Origin: Kangiella sp.
GTDB lineage: Bacteria; Pseudomonadota; Gammaproteobacteria; Enterobacterales; Kangiellaceae
NCBI GenBank assembly: GCA_002733465.1
Contig: NVVT01000008.1
Span: forward strand, 172,455 to 182,800
Reading direction: 5' to 3'
Length of the DNA stretch: 10,346 nt
The notes under the pieces are model-generated. The model saw only the letters and a program-made list of their open reading frames with translations. It was not told the origin of the DNA and ran no database searches. The position numbers and the translations under genes were made by a program. Below are positions 1 to 5,794 of the stretch, piece by piece (the stretch's first letter is position 1; each line of letters opens with the position of its first letter).

Positions 1-749
1 GTCAAAGCGCCTTCATCTCCGGCTTGAATTGCACTGATCCATTTTTGATATATTAAAAAAATAGCTAAACAGAATACCAGAGTAAACGCAGGTAGAGGAA
101 GCTGAGACCAAGATGAATTACTGAAGCTTCCCATGATCCAAAATAATAAACTACTCGCAGTATCGGGATCAGAATAATAAACCACTAGGCTGGTAAAGGC
201 ACCGAGCATAAAAGATACTGCGACTCCGGACAGCAGTAATTTATCAACTTGCATCGACGCGTTACCTGCTAAAAAAAGCATTAAAACAACCGAGAAAACG
301 CCGCCAGCTAACGCCCCAAATGTAATTGATATTGCAGTGCCAGCAATAACGGCTCCAGAAAATGATGAAATGACTAAAACAGCCCCTAAAGATGCACCCG
401 ATGAAATACCAAAGAGATAAGGATCAGCTAAGGGATTTCTGGTGACTGACTGTAAAATTGCGCCAACGATGGATAAACCTGCCCCCGTCAAAAATGCCAT
501 TAAAATTCTAGGGATCCGAATTTCCCAAACTATTTTTTGATAAACTAGTTTAACTCCGCAGTCAGAAATCGTGCCAGAAACAAGAGCAGAATCAAGCCCT
601 CCGCAAACAAAAATCGAATCAAAAACGTCTTGAAAGGAAATAGCAACATTTCCTCGTCCTGTCGCATAAATAAAACTAAACAAAAGAAAAACAATACTTG
701 CAATAAGAATAAGAGAAAATCGGTTAGATGGAGAGAAAAGACTATTCAT
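1..749 (-). CDS. btuC: FecCD/BtuC-type ABC transporter permease, probably cobalamin (3' end outside the window)
   Basis: Membrane subunit of a type II ABC importer that moves a metal chelate, here probably vitamin B12, from the periplasm to the cytoplasm. I translated this frame by hand from ATG at 749; it stays open for 249 codons to the window edge, so the C-terminal part is missing. The first membrane segment is near residues 11-29. The family hallmark follows: RIPR at 78-81, a GAGLSIVGAILQ helix at 89-100, then RNPLADPY at 104-111 and GISSGASLGA at 114-123. A W-x-MGSFS motif at 204-210 and GDEGAL at 244-249 match the later FecCD consensus. A periplasmic loop at about 40-75 holds two Cys (49 and 64) that could form a disulfide. 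The start lies one base after the ATPase stop (TGA-T-ATG), so the two genes are probably translationally coupled. Family assignment is firm. B12 specificity rests on the upstream riboswitch; siderophore or heme permeases look similar. Confidence 0.9.
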   Translation of the reverse strand, partial: MNSLFSPSNRFSLILIASIVFLLFSFIYATGRGNVAISFQDVFDSIFVCGGLDSALVSGTISDCGVKLVYQKIVWEIRIPRILMAFLTGAGLSIVGAILQSVTRNPLADPYLFGISSGASLGAVLVISSFSGAVIAGTAISITFGALAGGVFSVVLMLFLAGNASMQVDKLLLSGVAVSFMLGAFTSLVVYYSDPDTASSLLFWIMGSFSNSSWSQLPLPAFTLVFCLAIFLIYQKWISAIQAGDEGAL

Positions 750-750
750 A

Positions 751-1617
751 TCAAAAAACATCACTAGCGTGGGGTTTTGTTTCAGGCTTAGAGTCATGTT
801 TTGATGCTATCTTCGATAGATCGAATGTTATTTTTTGTTGTTGTCCAGAAGAATCTAATTCAATTTCAGCATGCACTTTAAATACATTTTTAAGGTTGTC
901 TTGGGTTAAAACATCAGCACAAACACCTTGAGAAATGATTTTCCCTTCGTCCATCAAAATCAACTCATCACAAAAAATTGATGCTATATTCAAATCATGA
1001 ATGCTTAAAATAATCGTAATATTAAGGTTTTTTATCAAATGTAAAATGTCAATTTGATGCTGAATATCTAGATGATTGGTCGGTTCATCTAAAATTAATA
1101 TTTTAGTTTCCTGAACAATCGCTCTGGCTAACATCACTCGTTGTTTTTCACCGCCAGATAAAGTATTAAAAGAACAGTGCTGTTTGTCAGTTAATTCGAC
1201 ATCAGCAAGCGCTAAAATAACTCGCTGTTTGTCCTGAGTAGTTGGAAAAGATAAAAGCCTTAGATTTGGAATTAAACCTAAACTAACCAACTCAAAAACA
1301 TCCATATCAAACTGAGTCGGTGGTTCTTGTAAAACAACCGCAATATTCTGAGCCAGTTCTTTCCTTGAATGATCATCAATATCTTTATGATTAAATGTCA
1401 GCGAACCTGAACTGATTTTGTTTTTTCCAAATAGACATCGCAGTAAAGAAGATTTGCCAGCGCCGTTTGGCCCAATGACTCCGGTAATTTTATTTCTTTT
1501 AATTTCAAAATTTAGGTTTTTTAGGATTGAAGACTTACCTACATTCCAACAAAGGTTAGATGCTATAAATACATCATCACTGTTTGTCTTAGAAAGTTTT
1601 GGTGATTGATTTAACAA
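751..1617 (-). CDS. btuD: ABC transporter ATP-binding protein, BtuD/FecE type, cobalamin uptake
   Basis: Cytoplasmic ATPase that powers the FecCD-type permease encoded immediately downstream. All the ABC motifs are present: Walker A GPNGAGKS (residues 49-56), Q-loop Gln97, signature LSGGE (153-157), Walker B ILILDE (173-178) followed by the D-loop, and the switch His207. The length of 288 residues is slightly above the usual 250-265 because of a polar tail after about residue 250 ending in KPHASDVF. The start is a TTG at 1617. No in-frame ATG occurs before residue 105, which lies beyond Walker A, and an in-frame TGA lies 30 bases upstream at 1650-1648. AGGA sits six bases before the TTG. That AGGA is inside a small inverted repeat, so initiation is probably regulated. 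The gene leads a unit controlled by a cobalamin riboswitch. The family is certain; cobalamin as substrate is inferred from the riboswitch. Confidence 0.93.
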   Translation of the reverse strand: MLNQSPKLSKTNSDDVFIASNLCWNVGKSSILKNLNFEIKRNKITGVIGPNGAGKSSLLRCLFGKNKISSGSLTFNHKDIDDHSRKELAQNIAVVLQEPPTQFDMDVFELVSLGLIPNLRLLSFPTTQDKQRVILALADVELTDKQHCSFNTLSGGEKQRVMLARAIVQETKILILDEPTNHLDIQHQIDILHLIKNLNITIILSIHDLNIASIFCDELILMDEGKIISQGVCADVLTQDNLKNVFKVHAEIELDSSGQQQKITFDLSKIASKHDSKPETKPHASDVF

Positions 1618-1620
1618 AGC

Positions 1621-1650
1621 TGATCCTAGATTAAGTTCAATTTGGGATCA
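1621..1650 (-). promoter_or_regulatory. Hairpin covering the ATPase Shine-Dalgarno sequence
   Basis: On the minus strand TGATCC (1650-1645) and GGATCA (1626-1621) form a perfect 6-bp inverted repeat with an 18-base loop. The 3' arm contains GGA of the AGGA Shine-Dalgarno sequence (1627-1624) that precedes the TTG start of the ATPase at 1617. When folded, it should hinder ribosome binding. The first three bases of the 5' arm are also the TGA stop of the upstream 19-codon ORF. The repeat is seen directly; its regulatory role is inferred, and the stem is only moderately stable. Confidence 0.45.
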
Positions 1651-1707
1651 CGAAAGGAAAGCAGAATAAAAACGAAAAATCAGTTTTAGGCTTTGCTTAC
1701 GAGTCAT
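1648..1707 (-). CDS. Possible 19-residue leader peptide ORF in the riboswitch expression platform
   Basis: ATG at 1707 to TGA at 1650-1648 encodes MTRKQSLKLIFRFYSAFLS. The start codon lies in the loop of the L13-like hairpin of the riboswitch, directly after the CGGG predicted to dock with loop L5. The only ribosome-binding candidate is a weak GAG four bases before the ATG, itself paired in the hairpin stem. The ORF is in frame with the ATPase gene and ends 30 bases before its TTG start, inside the arm of the hairpin that covers the ATPase Shine-Dalgarno sequence. The peptide has a basic N-terminus and a short hydrophobic run, so it could instead be the remnant of a signal peptide from a deleted btuB- or btuF-like gene, or of a longer ATPase N-terminus. 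A chance ORF of this size is also possible. I cannot show that it is translated. Confidence 0.35.
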   Translation of the reverse strand: MTRKQSLKLIFRFYSAFLS

Positions 1708-1716
1708 CCCGCTCGT
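1699..1716 (-). promoter_or_regulatory. L13-type kissing hairpin of the cobalamin riboswitch
   Basis: ACGAG (1716-1712) and CTCGT (1703-1699) form a 5-bp stem around the loop CGGGATGA. The loop's CGGG (1711-1708) is exactly complementary to CCCG (1773-1770) in the aptamer's L5 region, and the match extends to five bases (CCCGC/GCGGG) if one stem pair opens. L5-L13 kissing is the established switching mechanism of this riboswitch class. In this case the loop also carries an ATG. The complementarity is seen directly; the tertiary contact is inferred. Confidence 0.7.
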
Positions 1717-1741
1717 TACAAAATAAATTACTTTTAGGTAA

Positions 1742-1822
1742 ATAAACAGGTTTTCTGGCTTTACAGTTGCGGGTACAGTTGTGAAAAGAATTCAAGTGAA
1801 GATTTCACATTACCCTGTTTAC
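1742..1822 (-). promoter_or_regulatory. Cobalamin riboswitch aptamer
   Basis: Read on the minus strand, this segment carries the conserved cobalamin-riboswitch blocks in order: ACAGGGTAAT (resembling the AAAGGGAA box), a GTGAAA...TTTCAC paired region, the core CCCGCAACTGTAA, and the B12 box AGCCAGAAAACCTG. GTAAACAGG (1822-1814) and CCTGTTTAT (1750-1742) form a 9-bp closing stem including one G-U pair. It is a compact version, lacking the long P6-side extensions seen in the E. coli btuB leader. It lies 125 bases upstream of the ATPase start on the same strand. Cobalamin binding is expected to lower expression of the transporter. The expression platform has no T-tract terminator, so control is more likely translational. 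The exact fold was not computed. Confidence 0.92.
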
Positions 1823-1830
1823 TTGTGCAG

Positions 1831-1839
1831 ATAATAACA
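1831..1839 (-). promoter_or_regulatory. Candidate extended -10 promoter for the cobalamin-uptake transcript
   Basis: TGT-TATTAT on the minus strand (1839-1831) fits an extended -10 element (TGn followed by a TATAAT-like hexamer). No good -35 hexamer lies 16-18 bases upstream, as is usual for this promoter type. Transcription would start near 1824, just before the first base of the riboswitch closing stem at 1822, which supports the placement. Confidence 0.45.
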
Positions 1840-1906
1840 TAAGGGGTTGGAAGGAGGATATATAAAAACAGAAATACCTTGTAGACTAATCAAGTTAACG
1901 ACTAAA

Positions 1907-2287
1907 TTACCCCATGCGAATGATGGACAATTGATAAGCTATTTTGTTGAGTAATTCCTTTTGAATGACAGGCTTATTGATATATTCATTCGCACCAACG
2001 TCAAAACCGATATCCCGATCTTCACTGCTCAACATAGAAGAAACAAATATTACAGGAAGTGTTTTAGTTTCTTCCTTCTCGCGTAAGTGATTACAGACTT
2101 CATACCCTGACATTTCTGGCATTTGGACATCCAGGAGAACCACATCTGGCTTTAATTTCGCCACGCTATCTAAGCAGGCTTGACCTGAATTAACTATTTG
2201 CACGTTATACTCCTCTTCCACCATTGCTTTCAATAAATTTGAATGGTTGGGTGAGTCATCAACGATAAGTATATTGCCTTTACTCAT
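1907..2287 (-). CDS. Stand-alone response regulator receiver-domain protein
   Basis: A single CheY-like receiver domain of 126 residues with no output domain. The acidic pair Asp10-Asp11 (ILIVDD), the phosphoacceptor Asp53 (VVLLDVQMPEMSG), the switch Ser83 (VIFVSS) and Lys105 (INKP) are all present, so it should bind magnesium and be phosphorylated. The cytoplasmic protein presumably acts by protein-protein contact or as a phosphorelay intermediate. No histidine kinase, chemotaxis or output gene lies in the window, so its partner cannot be inferred. The start ATG at 2287 gives a normal N-terminus, but its ribosome-binding site is poor: AAGGG lies about 13 bases upstream. The frame continues upstream without a stop to beyond a strong AAGGAGG (2415-2409), though with no usual start codon. 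It is transcribed in the same direction as the B12 unit, but that unit has its own promoter. Confidence 0.9.
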   Translation of the reverse strand: MSKGNILIVDDSPNHSNLLKAMVEEEYNVQIVNSGQACLDSVAKLKPDVVLLDVQMPEMSGYEVCNHLREKEETKTLPVIFVSSMLSSEDRDIGFDVGANEYINKPVIQKELLNKIAYQLSIIRMG

Positions 2288-2540
2288 TATCTGAATTATT
2301 CCCTTATAATTAGGTTTTTCAACTGAAATAGCATGAGCAGTCCTGATATGACTGCACTTTAACTTTAGTTGATAAATAAGAAAAAATAATATTTTAATGC
2401 CTTTTATCCTCCTTAATTTGAAAAACCTACTAAATTACTCAAGTTTTGTTTAAATATTAACCAAATACCGTGATATTTAACTCAATTCCTGCGAGAATAC
2501 GCGCCCTCAAGCGAGTGACCCTATTAATTGTGATTTTATA
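2288..2540. other. Divergent intergenic region between the receiver gene and ygiQ
   Basis: This 253-bp AT-rich region must hold the start signals of both flanking genes. Seen in it: a hairpin-forming inverted repeat GCAGTC/GACTGC (2337-2342 and 2350-2355, 7-base loop, no T-tract); a perfect minus-strand Shine-Dalgarno string AAGGAGG at 2415-2409 with no nearby ATG, GTG or TTG; and no convincing -35/-10 pair. The ygiQ start at 2541 has no clear Shine-Dalgarno sequence. No convincing gene or RNA was recognised. Confidence 0.5.
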
Positions 2541-4757
2541 ATGCCCAAAGCCGAAACAAACCTCTTTGCCTATCCAAAATATTGGGCAGAATGCTATGGA
2601 CGAGCAAAATTTTTACCTATGTGTCGAGCGGAAATGGATGTGCTTGGCTGGGATAGTTGCGATATTATTATCATTTCTGGTGATGCTTACGTTGACCATC
2701 CTAGTTTTGGCATGGCGGTTATCGGTCGATTTTTAGAATCTCAGGGGTTTAGAGTGGGGATCATCGCTCAACCAGATTGGAATGATCCAGAAGCCTTCAA
2801 AGCACTCGGCGAACCGAATCTGTTTTTCGGGATTACCTCAGGCAATATGGATTCACTGATCAATCGCTATACCGCCGATAGAAAAATTCGAAATGATGAT
2901 TCCTATACACCTCATGGTGTTGCAGGAAAAAGACCTGAAAGAGCGGTCATTGTTTATACCCAAAAATTAAAAGAAGTTTACCCTAATACGCCAATGTTAA
3001 TCGGTGGGATCGAAGCTAGCCTGCGTCGAATTGCGCAATACGATTATTGGAGTGATGAAGTTAGGCGATCGGTCTTAATTGATTCTTCCGCTGATATGCT
3101 TTTTTACGGCAATGCGGAAAGAGCCATGGCCGAAGTGGCACATCAATTATCAAATGGTCGAAAAATAAATGAAATTACTGACGTTGCAGGAACCGCATTA
3201 GTAAGAGACGCAATTCCCGCTGGTTGGACAGAAGTTGATTCAACCCGTATCGATTGGCCAAGTGATAAAACCTTAATGCAGGATTTTCAAAAAAATCCTT
3301 ATGAATTTAAAGACCCGAGTTCTGAATCTTGCAAAAGCAAACAAAAATCAGAAGCAACTCTTGATAAAACAAGCCTTGATAAAACAACACTGGAACCAAC
3401 AGCTGTTAAAAACGCTCAGATAGCATTTAAAGACACTCAGATACCAATAAAAATTATCCCAATGCCTTTAATGGGCAAAGCTGGGTTAGATAATAAAACG
3501 ACCGTTATTCGACTGCCATCTTTTGAAAAAATTAAAGGTGATTCAGCTCTTTACGCCCATGCTTCGCGCATTTTACATTTGGAATCTAATCCGCATAATG
3601 CTCGCGTATTGGTACAAAAACATGGCACCAAAGAAGTATGGGTTAACACGCCACCGATACCTTTAGAAACCGATGAAATCGATGGTGTTTTCGATTTAGA
3701 ATATGAGCGTGTTCCTCATCCTAGTTATGGTAATGCTAGAATTCCGGCTTATGATATGATTCGTTTTTCAGTTAATATTATGCGCGGCTGTTTTGGCGGT
3801 TGTACTTTTTGTTCTATCACCGAACACGAAGGGCGAATCATTCAAAGTCGCTCACATGAGTCGGTGATAAAAGAAATTGAAGATATGCGCGATAAAGTCC
3901 CGGGGTTTACTGGTGTCGTCTCTGATTTAGGTGGCCCAACATCTAATATGTATCACCTCAATTGCAAAGACGATGAAATTCAAAAGAATTGTCGTAAGTT
4001 GTCTTGTGTGTACCCTGTTATTTGTAAAAACTTGATCACCGACCACAGCCAAACCACTCAGTTATATAGAAAAGCGAGAGCTGTAAAAGGCGTTAAACGA
4101 GTTGCCATTGCATCGGGGCTTCGTTATGACTTAGCGGTGGTTGATCCAGAATATGTTAAAGAGTTAGTCACACATCATGTAGGTGGATATTTAAAAATCG
4201 CTCCAGAACACAGCGAAAAAAATACGCTAGACAAAATGATGAAACCGGAAATGACCAGCTATAATAAATTTAAGGAAATGTTTGAGCGTTATTCAAAAGA
4301 AGCGGGTAAAAAACAATATTTGATCCCTTATTTTATCGCCGCGCATCCGGGCTGTGACGATAACGACATGCTCAATTTAGCCTTATGGTTAAAGGAAAAT
4401 AAATTTAGACTGGATCAAGTGCAAAACTTTTATCCATCCCCTATGTCGCTAGCCACGGCAATGTATCATTCTGAAAAGAATCCACTTAAAAAAGTGACAT
4501 ATAAAAGTGAGTCGGTTTATACCGAAAAGAATTTGGATCGTAGACGCTTGCACAAAGGTTTTTTACGTTACCACGATGAGAAGAACTGGCCAATGTTGCG
4601 TGAAGCATTAAAGGAAATGGGGCGGGAGGACTTGATTGGTGATGGAAAAAATCAATTGATCCCAGCTGAAGTTAAAAAGGGCTATTCTAGAAAATCAAAT
4701 AGAAATGGTATTAACAAAAAACCAACTAACCGAAAGTCCTCGCGCCAGAATGCTTAA
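2541..4757 (+). CDS. ygiQ: YgiQ family radical SAM protein
   Basis: A 738-residue member of the UPF0313/YgiQ family, cytoplasmic radical-SAM enzymes whose reaction is not established. The N-terminal Radical_SAM_N domain is recognisable by LGWDSCDIIIISGDAYVDHP (35-54) and the GGIEASLRR stretch near 155-163. The radical SAM core has the CX3CX2C cluster motif at Cys417, Cys421 and Cys424 (MRGCFGGCTFC), followed by SITEHEGRIIQSRS, which is nearly invariant in the family. The distal part carries LKIAPEHSEKNTL, YLIPYFIAAHPGC and NFYPSPM, then a Lys/Arg/Asn-rich tail typical of YgiQ. The linker between domains (about 255-310) is Thr/Lys-rich, somewhat longer than I recall for the E. coli protein, and contains a tandem 15-base duplication. 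ATG at 2541 gives the expected N-terminus (LFAYPKYWAECYG). The last 32 bases overlap the convergent gene at 4726. Confidence 0.96.
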   Translation: MPKAETNLFAYPKYWAECYGRAKFLPMCRAEMDVLGWDSCDIIIISGDAYVDHPSFGMAVIGRFLESQGFRVGIIAQPDWNDPEAFKALGEPNLFFGITSGNMDSLINRYTADRKIRNDDSYTPHGVAGKRPERAVIVYTQKLKEVYPNTPMLIGGIEASLRRIAQYDYWSDEVRRSVLIDSSADMLFYGNAERAMAEVAHQLSNGRKINEITDVAGTALVRDAIPAGWTEVDSTRIDWPSDKTLMQDFQKNPYEFKDPSSESCKSKQKSEATLDKTSLDKTTLEPTAVKNAQIAFKDTQIPIKIIPMPLMGKAGLDNKTTVIRLPSFEKIKGDSALYAHASRILHLESNPHNARVLVQKHGTKEVWVNTPPIPLETDEIDGVFDLEYERVPHPSYGNARIPAYDMIRFSVNIMRGCFGGCTFCSITEHEGRIIQSRSHESVIKEIEDMRDKVPGFTGVVSDLGGPTSNMYHLNCKDDEIQKNCRKLSCVYPVICKNLITDHSQTTQLYRKARAVKGVKRVAIASGLRYDLAVVDPEYVKELVTHHVGGYLKIAPEHSEKNTLDKMMKPEMTSYNKFKEMFERYSKEAGKKQYLIPYFIAAHPGCDDNDMLNLALWLKENKFRLDQVQNFYPSPMSLATAMYHSEKNPLKKVTYKSESVYTEKNLDRRRLHKGFLRYHDEKNWPMLREALKEMGREDLIGDGKNQLIPAEVKKGYSRKSNRNGINKKPTNRKSSRQNA
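3360..3387 (+). repeat. Tandem 15-base duplication in the ygiQ linker
   Basis: CTTGATAAAACAA occurs at 3360-3372 and again at 3375-3387, a period of 15 bases, giving LDKTS-LDKTT at residues 274-283. It is in frame and lies in the variable linker before the radical SAM core, where replication slippage would be tolerated. A second, looser echo follows: CTCAGATA occurs twice within about 25 bases, encoding AQIAFK and TQIPIK. Confidence 0.8.
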
Positions 4758-5205
4758 AGGTTTTTGAACTAAATAAAATATCACATGCGTATTGACCGAT
4801 ATCGTTTTCGTTCACGATATGGTTAAGTTCAGCAACGATAGATTGCTGGTTTTTTCCGTGAAGCATCGTAAATAAATTATAAGGCCAATCTGGCAATTGC
4901 CTTGGCCGTTTGTAGCAGAGACTAATTTTTTCGTGAAGCCCTAATAACGTACCAATCTCATCAACTTCATCATCAGGAATATCCCAAACAACTAATGCAT
5001 TGCAGTGGTAACCGACACTTTCTGGGTTGATAATCATTCCAAAACGACTAATAACATTAGAGTCTTTTAGTTCTTGAATAAAATCTAATAGTTGCTGCTC
5101 ATCAACGTTTAAACTTTCGGCGAGTTCTTTATAGGGCTCTTCGCAGATAGGTAAGCCTTTTGAAAGTGCTTTTAGAATTCGTTTTTGTTGATTGATATTC
5201 ATCAT
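4726..5205 (-). CDS. Siroheme decarboxylase subunit, NirL/NirH (AhbB-like) type
   Basis: A 159-residue protein of the family that removes two acetate carboxyl groups from siroheme to give 12,18-didecarboxysiroheme, an intermediate of heme d1 (NirDLGH) and of the siroheme-dependent heme route (AhbAB). The fold is Lrp/AsnC-like: a helix-turn-helix region (about 8-58, ending VISRFG) and a ferredoxin-like domain. The diagnostic family blocks are NALVVWDIPDDEV (69-81), CYKRPRQLPDWPYNLF (97-112) with MLHG at 114-117, and the ending DILFSSKTFKHSGAR (142-156). These are not seen in true Lrp regulators. It starts inside the stop of the upstream partner (ATGA overlap at 5205-5202), as expected for a heterodimer made at equal dose. 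A second ATG follows directly, so the start could be one codon later. The 3' end overlaps convergent ygiQ by 32 bp. The choice between NirL, NirH and AhbB is not resolvable here. Confidence 0.85.
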   Translation of the reverse strand: MMNINQQKRILKALSKGLPICEEPYKELAESLNVDEQQLLDFIQELKDSNVISRFGMIINPESVGYHCNALVVWDIPDDEVDEIGTLLGLHEKISLCYKRPRQLPDWPYNLFTMLHGKNQQSIVAELNHIVNENDIGQYACDILFSSKTFKHSGARTFG

Positions 5206-5720
5206 GATGAATGATCTTTTTTGTCAACGTCTTCACTACAACAACACGCAGGATCGAGTTTAATCACCATATCACTATGGTAAGACTCTAATATTGGCAA
5301 ATTTAATAAGGGAAAGTCGACATGATTAGATAAATCGGTAATTAAAGCATGCACTTTTTCTTCAGATTTATCTTGAACCACAAACCACAAGTTATAATCA
5401 TGTTCTCGTAAATGATTATGAGAAACTTCATCGTAAGAATTAATTAAATGGGCCACATCGTTAATTCGATCTTCAGGAATTTTAAAGGCTGCTAACGTAC
5501 TGACACTTGATTTTTTTCTTCGCTTAACCGCCGCAAATCGGCGAATGACATTGAGCTCTTGAAATTCTTTCAAGCGAGATATAACCCAACTCTTGTCTTC
5601 ATTTAATTCTTTAGCAATCACCGAAAAAGGATTAGAACAAAGGGGTACGCACTTTTGCACACGGTTAAGTAGTTTAATATCAGCATTACTTAAATTAATG
5701 TTGTTTTTAGAGTCCGACAT
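5202..5720 (-). CDS. Siroheme decarboxylase subunit, NirD/NirG (AhbA-like) type
   Basis: A 172-residue partner of the downstream subunit in the same decarboxylase. An Lrp-like winged-helix region (about 11-65, NVIRRFAAV) precedes the ligand-binding domain. The family blocks are STLAAFKIPEDRI (74-86), VSHNHLREHDYNLWFVV (99-115) and LPILESYHSDM (141-151). His101, His103, Arg105 and His107 lie in the block that is conserved as HNYxREHxYNLWFV in the NirD/NirG family. The C-terminal tail has an unusual run of three cysteines, ACCCSED (158-164), before a charged end. No other nir, ahb or siroheme synthase gene is in the window, so the final product cannot be decided. The gene follows priA by 99 bp and may share its transcript. 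A TATACT at 5770-5765 could serve as a separate -10, but has only a weak -35. An automated label of 'Lrp/AsnC regulator' would be misleading. Confidence 0.85.
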   Translation of the reverse strand: MSDSKNNINLSNADIKLLNRVQKCVPLCSNPFSVIAKELNEDKSWVISRLKEFQELNVIRRFAAVKRRKKSSVSTLAAFKIPEDRINDVAHLINSYDEVSHNHLREHDYNLWFVVQDKSEEKVHALITDLSNHVDFPLLNLPILESYHSDMVIKLDPACCCSEDVDKKDHSS

Positions 5721-5734
5721 CGCTATTGGTAATA

Positions 5735-5794
5735 TTACTTTGTTAAAGGCTTGTTGGTAGATAAAGTATAGTCACAAATAAGCTCTTTATTCAT
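5735..5794 (-). CDS. Possible 19-residue small ORF between priA and the decarboxylase pair
   Basis: ATG at 5794 to TAA at 5737-5735 encodes MNKELICDYTLSTNKPLTK. AAAGGTG lies about eight bases before the ATG, which is a better ribosome-binding site than those of the flanking genes. I recognise no similarity. It could be a chance ORF or a small upstream ORF affecting the next gene, whose own ATG at 5720 has almost no Shine-Dalgarno sequence. Confidence 0.2.
   Translation of the reverse strand: MNKELICDYTLSTNKPLTK

Noticed and set aside
728..931. Plus-strand ORF over the 3' end of the ATPase gene
   Set aside because: Antisense to a gene with complete ABC motifs; no family features and no ribosome site.
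1418..1609. Plus-strand ORF opposite the ATPase N-terminus
   Set aside because: Its sequence is the antisense of the Walker A region; a shadow ORF.
2337..2355. GCAGTC/GACTGC hairpin as a terminator
   Set aside because: No T-tract on either strand, and it lies upstream of both divergent genes.
1851..2415. 10-bp inverted pair AAGGAGGATA (1851-1860 plus; 2415-2406 minus) flanking the receiver gene as mobile-element ends
   Set aside because: No transposase, no target duplication, and Shine-Dalgarno-like strings recur by chance or selection; too short for a claim.
4726..5720. Pair of Lrp/AsnC transcriptional regulators
   Set aside because: The fold is Lrp-like, but the HNxxREHDYNLWF and PDWPYNLF/FKHSGAR blocks are those of the NirD/NirL siroheme decarboxylases.
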